The notes beneath the pieces were generated by a model. The model was not told where the DNA came from, did not search any database, and worked only from the letters and a program-made list of their open reading frames with translations. A stretch of DNA of 64,000 bases. Origin: Hemileia vastatrix. Lineage: Eukaryota; Basidiomycota; Pucciniomycetes; Pucciniales; Zaghouaniaceae. Of the stretch, positions 9,342 through 19,597 are shown in pieces; within the stretch, counting starts at the first letter, position 1, and each line of letters opens with the position of its first letter. The stretch lies in NCBI GenBank assembly GCA_030280995.1, contig JASXTE010000012.1, forward strand, positions 6,023,001 through 6,087,000. The letters run 5' to 3'. A program made the position numbers and the translations under genes.

Positions 9342-12300
9342 TTAAGGTTTTGGTTTTAAAGGATATTTCAAATGAAAAGATTTTAGAAGTTCAGGGGCAT
9401 TAGAAACATTGATGGCTGGTTCCCAGGATGTTTTGTCTGATTCATCGAGGAAGCCTTCCCATTCCACGAGGTATTGAAGTTTCCCCTTGCGCATTCTTGA
9501 ATCAAGGATACGACTTACTTCCCACTCTAGATGATCTTCTACTTTGACCGGTTCCGGAGGGGGTTGGTTCTTGCCCAGGTATATTTCTCAAGCCAGTTCC
9601 AGGAGAGATACATGGAAAACAGGGTGAATTGCCTGCCATTTAGGAGGTAACTTGAGTCAAAATGCAGTTTTAGAGACTTCAGAGTCAATTTCGAATGGTC
9701 CCAAGCGCTTTTCAGCCAGTTTCTTTGATGGTCGTGTTGTTCAAATGTTTAGTGCGTTGAGCCATACTTTGTCGCCTGGTTTAAAGGAAGGAGCAGATTG
9801 TTGATGTTTGTCGGCCTGTTCCTTGTATCTTCGAATCGCTAATTCCAAATTTGTTTTAAGTTCTTCTTGGAGTTGTGATATAGTTCGAAGATAATGTTCC
9901 ACAGAATGATTAGTTCCTACATGGATTGAGTTGAATCGAGGATGTCGTCCATAAATGGTTTCGAAGGGAGATTGTCGTGTCGAAGAATGAGTCGAGTTAT
10001 TATAAGCGAATTCGGCCAGTGGTAACCATGTGGTCCAATCGTCTTGTTGGTAACTGACATACATTCAAAGATATTGTTCAAGGATTTGGTTAACTCTTTC
10101 TGTTTGACCGTCGGTTTCAGGGTGATAGGCCATGGAGAGGTTCCTCGTGATATTGAGTTGTCGACACAGTTGGGTCCAGAATGTGGATACAAACAATGAG
10201 CCTCTATCTGAAATAATATCATTTGGTAAGCCGTGTTTGGAAAATACATATTCTAGAAACAATTTTGACAAATCTTCTGCTGTAGCAGTAGTAGTGGTTT
10301 TAATGAAAATAGACATTTTTGAAAATCTATCTACTATTACTAATATAGCATCAAAATCATTAGAAAAAGGAAGTTGAGAAATGAAATCCATCGATAAAGA
10401 TTCCCAAGGTTTAGAGGGAATAGGAAGTGGTTGAAGCAACCCATGCTTCCGGTGATGGGGAGCCTTATTCCTATTACATTCGTAACAAGCTTTTATATAG
10501 GCCTTGATTTCTCTGGTCATACCTGGCCAGAAGAAATCCCTCGCTATTAACTGGTAGGTTTTATCAACCCCAAAATGACCAGCTAATGGAGAATCATGTT
10601 GACTGTTGAAAATCCATAATTTTATCTCATTGTTGTCGGGTATGACTACTCTACCTTCGAAGACTAATAGACCTGATTCAATACTAAATCTTTTGGTCCC
10701 TTGCTTCAAGAGTATTTTGTCTTTTAACCCTAAACAATAATCGTCCTTTGACTGAGCTTCGAGGATGTTGGATAGTGGATTTTGAAAAGATTGAATTTTC
10801 ATCAAATTTAGTTGATGAGTCGTTAACATTGATTCATTGAAAATTGATTGCACATTTGCTGGGTTCTTGTCAGCAAATGCGTCCCCCCGCTGTGGGTAAA
10901 CGTCGTCCCGACTTGACAAGATATCTGGGACAATGCAGTTCTTACCTGGGCGATAGGAAATAGAGAAGGTAAATTCAGACAAAAATTCAGCCCACCTGGC
11001 TTGACGCCTGGTTAACACTTTGGAAGACATGAAGTATTTTAAAGCATTATGATCTGTTAAAATTTGAAAAGGACTATCTAGGCTGAGAAGAAAAGAACGC
11101 CATTTTTTAAGACAATGGATAATAGCTAAAAGCTCTTTGTCATGAATTTCATAATTTAATTCTGCGGCTATGAGTTTGCGTGACTCAAAAGCAACAGGAT
11201 GAAACAAATTTGTTTCAGGATTTAATTGAGAGATGACCCCTGCAATAGCATAATCGCTCGCATCTGTCTCAACTATTGTCGAAGCAGAAAGATCAAAATG
11301 TCGAAGAATTGGGGCTGTAGTGAACGCCGTTTTTAGTGCTTCGAATTCCTTTCGTGCTGTAGAAGTAAAAACAAAAGGAATGTCTTTTCTAAGAAGAGAA
11401 GTAAGATTGGAAATAGTTTTAGAGTAATCTTTAATAAATCTTCTATAGAAGTTTGCAAAACCCAAAAATCCTTAAAGCGATTTAATGGTTTTGGGCTCAG
11501 GCCATTCCAGGATTTTCTGGACTTTTTTGTCATCCATGACTAAACCGTCAGTGGACAACGTAAAACCCAAAAAATCAATTGATTTGAGGTGGAATTTGCA
11601 TTTATTATGCTTGGCGTAGAGACCATGATCTCGAAGTCAATTTAGGACCTGTCAAAAATGATGAATATGTTCATCTAGTGTTTTCGAGAATATTAAAATA
11701 TCATCTAAATAGACGACTACAAATTGTTCAACAACATCTTGAAAGATGTCATTAACAAAAGTTTGAAAAGTTGAAGGTGCGTTACACAATCCAAAAGGCA
11801 TAACTAAATATTCAAAACTACCAAATCTAGTGCGCATTGCAGTCAGTGGTTCATGACCTTCTGCAATGCAAATCAGATTTTAAGAACCTCTAAGATCAAT
11901 TTTAGAAAATAAATTAGCACCATTGAAAAGGGTAAGAAGTAATGACATAGGAGGAACAGGATATGCATTCTTCTTAGTGACTGTGTTGAGCTTTCTATAG
12001 TCAACACACAACCTAAGACTACCGTCCTTCTTTTTTACAAAGAGGACAGGGGAGCCGGTTGGAGATTTACTGGCTCTGATGAAACCTTTGGCTACATTCT
12101 CTGCAATGTAGTCTTGAAGAACTTGAGATTCGTCCTTCGACAAAGAATAGACAGGACCTGCCGGAGGTACTGGGCCTATTAACTCTATTTGATGGTCGTA
12201 GGGTCGATGAGGTGGTAACTTATTGGCCTTGCGGATTGAGAAAACATTGAGGAAATTGTGGTAGATTTCTGGTAGAGTTGATTTAATGGCTTCAATGTTG

Positions 12301-12998
12301 ATTTGGTTGTCCTCTTCATCTTTGAGAGAATCTGTCGAGGGGATACCTGAATTGAGAGAGCAGAATTTGATTACTTCGAGGCAATTTAAATCCTCTTCGA
12401 GTGAAGTCATCGAGCTAGAAGGGTTAGCCAATTGCTCATTTAGAAAAAGATCAGATGCTTGCAAGTCATCTGGAAGAGATTTGTCCTCTAGCAGGACGTT
12501 GTCAGGCGGGTTGTTTAACTCCCTATTGACCTGCATTGAAGAATCAGAAATATACTTAGAGCGTGGGGTGATCAATCCCCTAGTCCAATCAATTTTGGGA
12601 TTCCAATGAGTTAAAAAGTCATGGCCAAGAATGGTATTGTCCATCCTTGGGGCTTCCAAGACTGATAATTCCCACTAGAAGGGGGGAAAGTTCGGAAAGT
12701 TGAAAACCCATAAAACTTTCTTACTTACCCAATATTTGGGTTCCTCTGATTAGACCAAATAGATTGGAGTTCGATCGACATCTGTAAATGTTAGTTGAAG
12801 CTTCTCGGCAAAAGATAAACTAAAAAAAGAAATTGAAGCTCCAGAGTCTATAAGACAACTGAAGGGGATATCCTCCTTAAAAAGAATGAATCTCAAGCGG
12901 TTTAAGGCAACTCCAGTCCTTAAGACATGGAGGTTCTGTGCACTGGGAGAGATAAGATAGTTTGCTTTGCACACAAGTAAACTATCTACTAGTTTTTT
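9342..12998 (-). pseudogene. pol: Chromo-1 pol polyprotein, broken
   Basis: On the minus strand from the frameshift site at 12992-12998 to the TAA at 9342-9344. Visible in order: protease (LIDSGAS, ~12850), reverse transcriptase with [17 protein letters not shown] and VVVYLDDILIF (YLDD, ~11720), RNase H (TDASDYAIAG, ~11250), integrase zinc region with CYEC, integrase core with MDFISQLP, SDRGSLF and DGQTERVN, and a C-terminal chromodomain (~9400-9540). Stops include two in or just after protease (E codons turned into TAA and TAG, ~12750 and ~12675), one in RT (~11880) and several near the C-terminus. Chromo-2 carries the same order with fewer breaks. Confidence 0.88.
12937..12998 (-). promoter_or_regulatory. 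Programmed -1 frameshift signal, Chromo-1 gag-pol
   Basis: The minus strand reads A AAA AAC in the gag frame (12992-12998), followed at once by TAG TAG. A 9-bp stem (AGATAGTTT with AAACTATCT) follows after 4 nt. Its loop contains TGTGC, which can pair with GCACA downstream (12937-12941) to make an H-type pseudoknot. The pol frame lies in -1 relative to gag. The signal is identical in Chromo-2. Confidence 0.7.
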
Positions 12999-14163
12999 GA
13001 CTTCGAACTAGTACCTTCTCTTTCCTTCAACTTTACACAGTCTTCCAACTTGTGCTTACCCCCACAATACATACATAACCCATTATCTGCTCGTCTCTTC
13101 CTCTCAGCTTCTTTAAGTTCCCCTTTAGGATCCAGTACTTTGCTGATATCGCCTGGAGTCGAGGTTTATCCTTCCCCTTATTGGGTTTGGATTGAGTCGA
13201 GGAGGATTGATTTGGTCATGGGTGTGAAGAAGATCCCGATTTAAAATTTAGGCCTTGAGATTTGTTGGCGTATCGACAATGTTGAAGTCGTCCTTGATAA
13301 ACGCCGTCAAGTTCGAGGGTTCAATCCATTAAATCCGTCAAAGTAGTCATCTTCTGACCGTGAAGATTTAATTGATCCAGAATCCTCAAAGGAAGTCCTT
13401 TCTTGAAATGATACTTAAGGGCAGCATCATTCCAACCTACTCGAGTTTGAAGTGCTCTGAAGTTCGAGATATATTCAGAGGCTTTACCATTATCACTCAT
13501 GCGAAGAAAATCAAGTTCAATTTCTGCATTGTCAGTTTCATTAGGGTCCCCAAACAACGTAAAGAGTTGGTCTTCGAACTTTTCCCAATTATTGATAAGT
13601 AAGTGGGTTTCTGTCGAAGAAAGCATGAGCAGATAAGGTTCAAACCATCTTGCTGCTTTCCTGGCTAGGAATGAAGAAGCGTAAACAACCTTTGATTGGT
13701 CGCTATTAAAGGTTTGAGGGTCATTATGGAACAGTAGCTTGCAGGTTTGCAAGAAGGGTCGCAATCTGTTGGGGTGATCTCCGTTGAATTTGTCAGGAGA
13801 TTTCATAGAAGGAGTTTTGAACTTAGATCCCTCTGAAAACGTTGCATTTGAAAGGGTTTTCATGAAAAGTCTCATGAAATCTTCCAGAGAGTTAGATGGT
13901 CTAGGTTCTGAGGATTGACCAGAAGGGTGATTGGCAGGGGCGGATGGTGCCTCGTGCATTGTATCCTCTCCTTCTTCTTCATCACTAGAATCCTCAAAAT
14001 CTTGTGGGATGTCTTCTACAGATTGAACTGAATGTTGATGTTCCCTAAGGTCGAGTGGTTCCAAAGAGTGAGTGCGGGAAACAGGCCTTGTGGCTGTTGG
14101 CCTGCCTCTAGCGCGAGCTCTAGTAGTAGCGCCCGTAGGAGGAGTGCATTGAACAGGTGCCAT
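12989..14163 (-). pseudogene. gag: Chromo-1 gag
   Basis: ATG at 14161-14163. The N-terminus is Arg/Thr-rich (TTRARARGRPTAT), followed by an acidic stretch and a retrotransposon gag domain (FQTCKLLFHNDP region, RKAARWFEPYL, LFTLFGDPNETDNAEIELDFL). The zinc knuckle is CX2CX3HX4C near the C-terminus. An in-frame TGA follows TLTDLMD (~13322); Chromo-2 has CAA there, and both fit an ancestral CGA hit on opposite strands. A deletion near 13160, relative to Chromo-2, shifts the frame. The protein would form the capsid of the virus-like particle. Confidence 0.85.
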
Positions 14164-14220
14164 TTTAAAATTTTAAAAACACCTAAAAGGACGTAGTAGT
14201 GTAAAGAATGAGATCTACGG

Positions 14221-14235
14221 AGAATTAAATTATAC
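14221..14235 (-). promoter_or_regulatory. Chromo-1 primer binding site, self-priming type
   Basis: One base inside the 5' LTR, the minus strand reads TATAATTTAATTCT. This is the exact complement of AGAATTAAATTATA, located in the LTR about 37 bases after its TATA box. That matches the Tf1/Maggy arrangement, in which the 5' end of the mRNA folds back to prime reverse transcription. No tRNA-type site is seen. Confidence 0.6.
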
Positions 14236-15006
14236 TGTCACCGGACGACCTACGCACAAGGTCGAGGATGTTCCTGAAAGTGAGATGAGGGATTTAGAAA
14301 CTTCTTCGAAGCACAGAGGAATGATTTGAGGAAGTGATTCAAAGGTCACTCGAAGTAAGAGCTACAGGTTCGAGGTATGTTCGAGAAGAATTATAATATA
14401 GTTTCAAAGGTAATAGGAATTCTTAAGATCTCACAAAGGGTTGGAAGCTCAACAATCAAAGATTTAGGATTTAGAAATGATTATTGAGAAAAATAAAGAA
14501 AGATACAATAATAATGATTTAACTTAAAAGATTTTACCACTATTAAATGTAAATACATTTTATAATTTAATTCTAAGGAATGTCAAACCAAAACCCAACC
14601 CTTTTATATCCTTTATTCCTCTTCGCATTGACCTCCCTCTCATTGCACCATTCCCATACCACAGACCATTAATAACATACACTTAGACCCTCTTCGCTAA
14701 TATCCGTCCATGCTCAATTTACCCCTTTTAATTAATTAACAAACTTTTTAATGAAAACTACTAATGTACTATTACGTTGATCATAGCGCTGTGCGTTGCT
14801 TATTGAAATTAAGATTAAGACACACTATTGAGAGATTGACTAATTTAGATTTAGAGTTTAGGCTAGCGCAGTTGAATAGTAAGTACACAAAGGGGAATCG
14901 CAGTTGCTATGGAGAATTGCTTTCTGCGCTTCAAGTATAGATTTAGAACTCGATATTATTGATTTAATGAGCTGCTTTTGCCTCGAGTGTCATGTGGTGC
15001 GTGACA
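14236..15006 (-). repeat. Chromo-1 5' LTR
   Basis: A 771-bp LTR with TG...CA ends, the partner of 6609-7379. The TATA box and the R-region start are conserved. Differences from its partner are mostly C/T or G/A at CpG, in both directions, so both LTRs have been mutated since insertion. Confidence 0.9.
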
Positions 15007-15010
15007 CTGT

Positions 15011-15490
15011 CCACCAAAATCTATCAGCAATTTTTCTAAAAGTTTCACCAACTCCTCTATGCCCAAGATCTTCATGCAGTGATTTCATAACTAATTCTTT
15101 CCCTTTCTTTTGAGTAACAACTACTTGAGGATTTGGATATCTCTTCCTCATTAATCTTCTACCAGATAGATATAATGCCAATGACTTCCTTTTGATATTC
15201 ACCCATTTATCATTATCACAATTATCTTTCCTTTCAAACATTAACAAATATTCTCCATCCTCATCCATATACACAACATCTTCAACCTCTTTTTTACCAA
15301 ATTTATCTACAACATCATCAAATTCCCCAAGAACATAACTTATAATATTTTTATTATTTTCTAGTTTATCCTTATTTTTGAGGTATACATCATCTTTATC
15401 CATAGATATCAATCCAGCCAATTTAATCTCATGGGGGAGGTATTCATCATCTTTATCCATAGATATTAATCCAGCTAGTTTAACCTCATG
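15011..15490 (-). pseudogene. Old Gypsy integrase, 5' part
   Basis: The minus-strand frame ends at the Chromo-1 insertion in ...RKIADRFWWT and resumes at 6608 with ...GMNLTVKKC. It includes the zinc-binding histidines of the integrase N-terminal domain (SLHEDLGHRGVGETFRKIAD). Upstream the sequence is Lys/Asp-rich and contains a roughly 60-bp tandem duplication (around 15383-15500, MDKDD... units). RT and RNase H are not found upstream; instead the frame abuts the start of an oppositely oriented old LTR at 15502. This is a truncation or rearrangement point. Confidence 0.7.
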
Positions 15491-16121
15491 GGGGAGGTAA
15501 GTTTCGGCCTAGGTATTCCCAGGAATGAGTAATTATTATGTTTAAAATAAGATAAATTTAATTAAATTAAGCTTATAACTTAAAAATAAGGTTAAAATAC
15601 TTATATATATGGTTATAATACACACATATATAATTATTACACTATTATATGACTTATAATAGTTTGAATAGCTTATCCATAGCCTAATTATATTTATTAA
15701 GGTGTTAATGGAGTCATAATATACTTATCTTAAGTGATATTAAGTAATTATAGTCATACATAAGCTTATATGTATACATTAACCTCATATTCAGTGAAAT
15801 ATGTAGTTATATTAGGGGGTGTCAGTTCTGGCAAATCCGCACTTACAAATCCGCACTTAAATTTGACCAAATCCGCACTTAAATAAGTGCGGATTTCCAA
15901 AACACACTAGCCCCAATACTGGTGGATTTCAAAATGAAATAAGTCACTTATTTCACTCAAATCTGCACTTTCTCAACCAAAAGTGCTGATTTCACCATCA
16001 AGTCCCATTTCACTGATTTGTCAGCATCATCCCATTCATACACAGCACTCCGCAGAATAACACTTCATAACTCAAAACATCGTACATCACTTACATCTTC
16101 ATATCATATCATATAAGAGTC

Positions 16122-16655
16122 ATGCCTTCCTCACTTTCAAATTGTGATAAATTACATAAAGCAATGACTTTCATGGCGCTTGAACTGCTCTTGGACTCTG
16201 ATTCCGATTCTGATCTAGAAGAAGATTTTGTCGTTTTATCAAAAATGGCCAGGAAACGTTACCTTCTTCCCAGAAAGCCTCAAGTACTTCATACCCCCAA
16301 GTACACCATCCAAACACTTCTTAACCTATCTACACCCAGTTTTAGACAGCTGTTCAGGACTTCTCAGGAATGTTTCCTTAAATTGCTTGAGCTTATTCAG
16401 GATCATCCCATATTTCACAATAATTCTCAAAAAGAACAACGACATCCTTCAATTCAATTGGCCATCACACTATGTCGTTTGGGTTCAAATGGTAATGGAG
16501 CCGCTTTGAAACGTTTAGAAAATGTCTTTGATTTAGGGTATGGTTCAGTTAACACTTATACCAAACGATGTATCACTGCCATCAACTCCTTGGAATCATC
16601 CCCCTTTTCCCCCCTTTGGCTGCCTCATTCCCCCCTCCTTGGCTCACTCTAACCT
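16122..16655 (+). pseudogene. Harb-1 transposase, N-terminal fragment
   Basis: The ATG at 16122 opens a frame collinear with the Harb-2 transposase: a Ser/Asp-Glu-rich start, then FRQLFRTSQECFLKLLELI, HPIFHNNS, AITLCRLGSNGNGAALKRLE and YTKRCITAINSLES. This is the helical N-terminal region of PIF/Harbinger DDE_Tnp_4 transposases. At about 16598 homology stops and the frame runs into a C-rich tract, so the catalytic DDE core is absent. The protein could at most bind DNA. Confidence 0.75.
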
Positions 16656-16880
16656 CCCTTTTCTCCCTCTTTGGTCTCATCTCTCCCTTTCTCCCCCTTC
16701 TTGGTCTCCTCATATCTTCCCCTCATTCCACTCCACCCCCCACCAAATCCCCCAAATCCTCCCTCCAAATCCCCACCAAACCCGCCTCTAACCCCCCCTC
16801 CAAACCCCCCCTCCAAACCCCCCTCCTATCCCCCTCAAAACTCCCCCAAATCCTCCCTCATATCCCTCCTACCCCCCCTT
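16598..16880. repeat. Polypyrimidine tract (plus strand), foldback-related
   Basis: C/T-rich sequence, with runs such as CCCCCCTCC, that replaces the transposase core. It shares phrases (GGCTGCCTCA, TGGTCTCCTC) with the C-rich arms of the foldback at 36451-37617, so it is probably a fragment of the same repeat family. The Pro/Ser-rich frames in it are not genes. Confidence 0.6.
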
Positions 16881-16887
16881 AACCTTC

Positions 16888-16917
16888 ACTTAACGATTCG
16901 TTAACGAATCGTTAAGT
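16888..16917. repeat. 30-bp perfect palindrome
   Basis: A perfect inverted repeat of 15-bp arms (ACTTAACGATTCGTT and its complement) with no spacer, centred between 16902 and 16903. It lies between the polypyrimidine tract and a CACTA-type end. Confidence 0.8.
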
Positions 16918-16948
16918 TATTGAACGATTGCAGCTAATCTTTCATTAA

Positions 16949-16990
16949 CACCATGCAATATGGGGGGCGGACTTGCTAGCAAGTCCGCCG
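16949..16990 (+). mobile_element. Orphan CACTA-like terminus
   Basis: CACCATGCAATATGGGGGGC, followed by the CTTGCTAGCAAG palindrome, matches the left ends of MITEs C1-C3. No matching right end is found downstream. The following ~130 bp are unrelated to the MITE interior, so this is a truncated or different CACTA-type element. Confidence 0.55.
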
Positions 16991-17117
16991 AGAGGTTGAG
17001 AGGGGTGAAATGGGGATCAAAAGAGGATGGCATACAATGGGGCTGGGAGGATAGCTAAAGGCATGGGGAGGGAAGACAAGCATGTGTTGATAGAATTGAA
17101 AGGGATGGAGATTGGTG

Positions 17118-17428
17118 CAAACAGAGTGTGAAAATAGGAGGATGAACTCTGTTCTTCGGGCAAAGAACAGAGTTCACTTCCATTCACTTATATTTCTTTT
17201 TTCTCAACTCATCTCTCCAGGTAAGTCATTTTATTCTTTTTAAACAGAGTGTGAAAATAGGAGGATGAACTCTGTTCTTCGGGCGAAGAACAGAGTTCAC
17301 TTCCATTCACTTATATTTCTTTTTTCTAAACTCATCTCTCCAGGTAAGTCATTTTATTCTTTTTAAACAGAGTGTGAAAATAGGAGGATGAACTCTGTTC
17401 TTCGGGCGAAGAACAGAGTTCACTTCCA
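17118..17428. repeat. 123-bp tandem repeats with 32-nt palindrome
   Basis: Two and a half units with a period of 123 bp (starts of ACAGAGTGTG at 17121, 17244 and 17367). Each unit holds GAACTCTGTTCTTCG, GG and the complementary arm, a 15-bp-stem hairpin; the first unit has one CG to CA change. Each full unit also carries CATCTCTCCAGGTAAGTC, a perfect 5' splice-site context that also occurs at 32010 in Harb-2 upstream of the TET exon. This suggests that a transposon 5' exon end was amplified after a palindromic insertion. Confidence 0.8.
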
Positions 17429-17629
17429 TAAAATATTAGCTGAAACATAGTTTTCAATTCTGTAAAAACAGTTGTAAGTAATAGAAAAAGTCACTGATTT
17501 TTTTTATATGTAATCTGAAATTTTTTAATAAAATTATTGTATTTAAGAATTGCAATATTGTCAATCAATCTTTATTGATCAACTTAATTTAATAAAGTAT
17601 TATTTAAATAAGTTGCTTCAAAAAATACT

Positions 17630-17760
17630 TTGCATTGAACCTAGTTTCTAGACTTGATCTGCATTTTGGCTTAAGGAATTGTCATTACTTTAAAAGTAGT
17701 ATACTTGACATATCTTATTTATATATTAATTAATTTATGTAATTATATTAAATTTTGATG
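17630..17760 (+). pseudogene. Remnant of TET gene 3' flank in Harb-1
   Basis: Sequence around GATCTGCATTTTGGCTTAAG and ATTGTCATTACTTTAAA matches 33780-33900, downstream of the Harb-2 TET exon, and 48180-48300 in Harb-3. The coding part is absent, so Harb-1 derives from a TET-bearing ancestor by deletion. Confidence 0.6.
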
Positions 17761-18128
17761 ACTTTCACCCTTTACTTCAATAAAATGCAGGGGAGGGTAT
17801 TGCCAATTTTTTAAATCTGACATGTGAAATTGATGACTTAGAAAAATTTGGTGGTACCCACCCCTTGTTTCAATAAAATGCAGGGGGGGGTATTGCCAAT
17901 TTTTTAAATCTGACATGTGAAATTGATGACTTAGAAAAATTTGGTGGTACCCACCCCTTGTTTCAATAAAATGCAGGGGAGGGCATTGCCAATTTTTTAA
18001 ATCTGACATGTGAAATTGATGACTTAGAAAAATTTGGTGGTACCCACCCCTTGTTTCAATAAAATGCAGGGGAGGGCATTGCCAATATTTTAAATCTGAC
18101 ATGTGAAATTGATGACTTAGAAAAATTT
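17757..18128. repeat. 93-bp tandem repeat, four copies
   Basis: Four units of 93 bp (AATAAAATGCAGG near 17780, 17873, 17966 and 18059), each with GGTACCCACCCCTTG and GACATGTGAAATTGATGAC. The frame at 17743-18102 is repeat read-through. Diverged versions occupy the same place in Harb-2 and Harb-3, between the converging TET and SANT genes. Each unit supplies AATAAA on the plus strand, possibly a polyadenylation signal. Confidence 0.85.
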
Positions 18129-18282
18129 AGATAAGCAAACTTATTGACTAGAAAGTAAAGATAGAAAATTTTTATTATACATTCAAATTTTTGTCAAAAA
18201 TAACGTACTATATTCTTTTCCTTTTATAAGTCAGCATATAAGAAAATATTACCAAAATTAAATTAACTAGAAAAACAATTTA

Positions 18283-19597
18283 TCAATTGAAAAGGTCAAG
18301 TAATTTTTTAATGTCCTCATAAGATTGGCCATTTTTAACACATTCCATAATGAAATCTTTTTTTTTAAAACTCTCTTGTTTTTCCAATTCACAAGTAGCC
18401 ATTTCTCTTTGAAATTGACGGTCATTTACTCTTTCCATCTGCTCTACCTCAAATTTTTTTTCTTCCAAATCTAAGGCTTGCTGATCTTTCCTTAGCATAT
18501 GATCAAACTTCATCTTCTCAAAGTCAAGGGCATTATTTGCAATAGTTGATTTCGCTGAGAAAATTAAATTGAAATAAATAAATAAATGAGTTAATGATTA
18601 AGATATATAGTAAACAAAACTTACTTATATCTTTTTTTTCAAAATAATCCTCAAGGGAGCCAAATGAGCTTGTTGAAGTATTACCACGTTTTAATAGATG
18701 GTTCAAGTTCATTGAAGTTGAGGCTCGACGCTTTAGTTTGGAGTTTGAACAAGAGGCTTCAGGAAGTTCTTCTAAAGCAGCTTCTAAAGAGGTATTCACA
18801 TTTCCAGAATTGAGATTATTTAATGGAGATTGAGTTTGAGTAGGAGGAGACTAGAAAGAAAGAGAAATTCAGAGAAGAATTGAAGAAAAAACAAAAAGTA
18901 AACATACATTTAAATTTTGGGCCTCTGAGGATTCAGATCTTCTGCGATATAATTGTTCTGCTTGATAGTTGGGATCATCTTCAGCTGAACTATGGTTAGA
19001 AGGTGGAGGGGATTGATCTTCTTCAAGTAAAGGTGTGTTGGGAGGATTATAGGAAGGTTTGGATCCAGAGGGTATATGCTTAGTAGTATCGTGTAGAAAC
19101 CAAGGGTTTACATCAACTCGGGTGCTAAAAAGATTATCCATTTCCTCATAGAAAGGACACATGACATTGAGCTTTTCGGAAACAGTAGTAATTCCAATCT
19201 CCAAATCATCATCGTCAATACCAAAGCCAGTTTCATTTACAGCATGATGAGTCTTTTTATATTTTGAATGGTAACTCTTAAATCTCCCCTTCATTTGTTT
19301 AGGATTGATATCGATTCTCCCCCTTGTTTTCTTCCTTACTTCATTAGCCATCAACAAGTAGCCATTAACCTTTGAAGAAGGTGGACGTCCAATACGAGTG
19401 GACTTTTCACATCCAAAACATGCTTCAAAATTTGATTTTATTTTAAGGAAGTTGATTATGATGAGATAATCATCCTTTTTAAGCTGACCTGAACCTGCCT
19501 TTGATTTTTCAGGTGTAGGGCTTGCTTTACGAGGAGACTTTTGTGACGAGGCAGATTTTTGAGTTACCTTTTGAGATTTGGAATGTCTGGGAGGCAT
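18283..19597 (-). CDS. Harb-1 Myb/SANT-like DNA-binding protein (three exons)
   Basis: Exons 18908-19597, 18625-18850 and 18554-18283 (minus), with introns GTATGT...CTAG and GTAAGT...TCAG, give an uninterrupted 395-aa frame. The start is ATG at 19597 (MPPRHSK), because the upstream codons are non-ATG. Residues ~15-50 are Ser/Lys/Pro-rich. The conserved block with QLKKDDYLIIINFLK, GRPPSSKVNGYLLMAN and KGRFKSYHSKYKK is the SANT/Myb-like trihelix expected of the second protein of Harbinger elements, which helps carry transposase to DNA. The last ~85 residues are a Glu/Lys-rich coiled coil ending KDFIMECVKNG. It is homologous to the Harb-2 gene (34449-35846). The partner transposase is defective, so mobility would need help in trans. 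Confidence 0.8.

Larger units (their letters stand above)
6609..15006 (-). mobile_element. Chromo-1: full-length chromodomain Ty3/Gypsy retrotransposon
   Basis: An 8398-bp element transcribed on the minus strand, bounded by 771-bp LTRs and by the 5-bp duplication CTGTC (6604-6608 and 15007-15011). Order on the minus strand: 5' LTR, self-priming site, gag, -1 frameshift site, pol (protease, RT, RNase H, integrase, chromodomain), purine-asymmetric spacer, antisense two-exon gene, 3' LTR. The LTRs differ at 17 positions by my count, 13 of them transitions at CpG. gag and pol carry stops and frameshifts, so the copy is not autonomous. It sits inside an older integrase gene. Confidence 0.92.

Noticed and set aside
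10132..10377. Plus-strand frame antisense to Chromo-1 integrase, also present in Chromo-2 at 43813-44058
   Set aside because: Shadow of the conserved pol frame; no cysteine cluster, splice sites or independent start.
12286..12609. Plus-strand frame antisense to Chromo-1 pol (and 41428-41907 minus in Chromo-2)
   Set aside because: Ser-rich shadow of the acidic protease-RT linker; its conservation is explained by pol.
17743..18102. 119-aa frame made of four repeated blocks
   Set aside because: Read-through of the 93-bp repeat (a multiple of three), not kept in Harb-2 or Harb-3.
17118..18128. Regular repeats that could be read as a CRISPR array
   Set aside because: The units are plain tandem duplications without unique spacers, and the sequence is eukaryotic.
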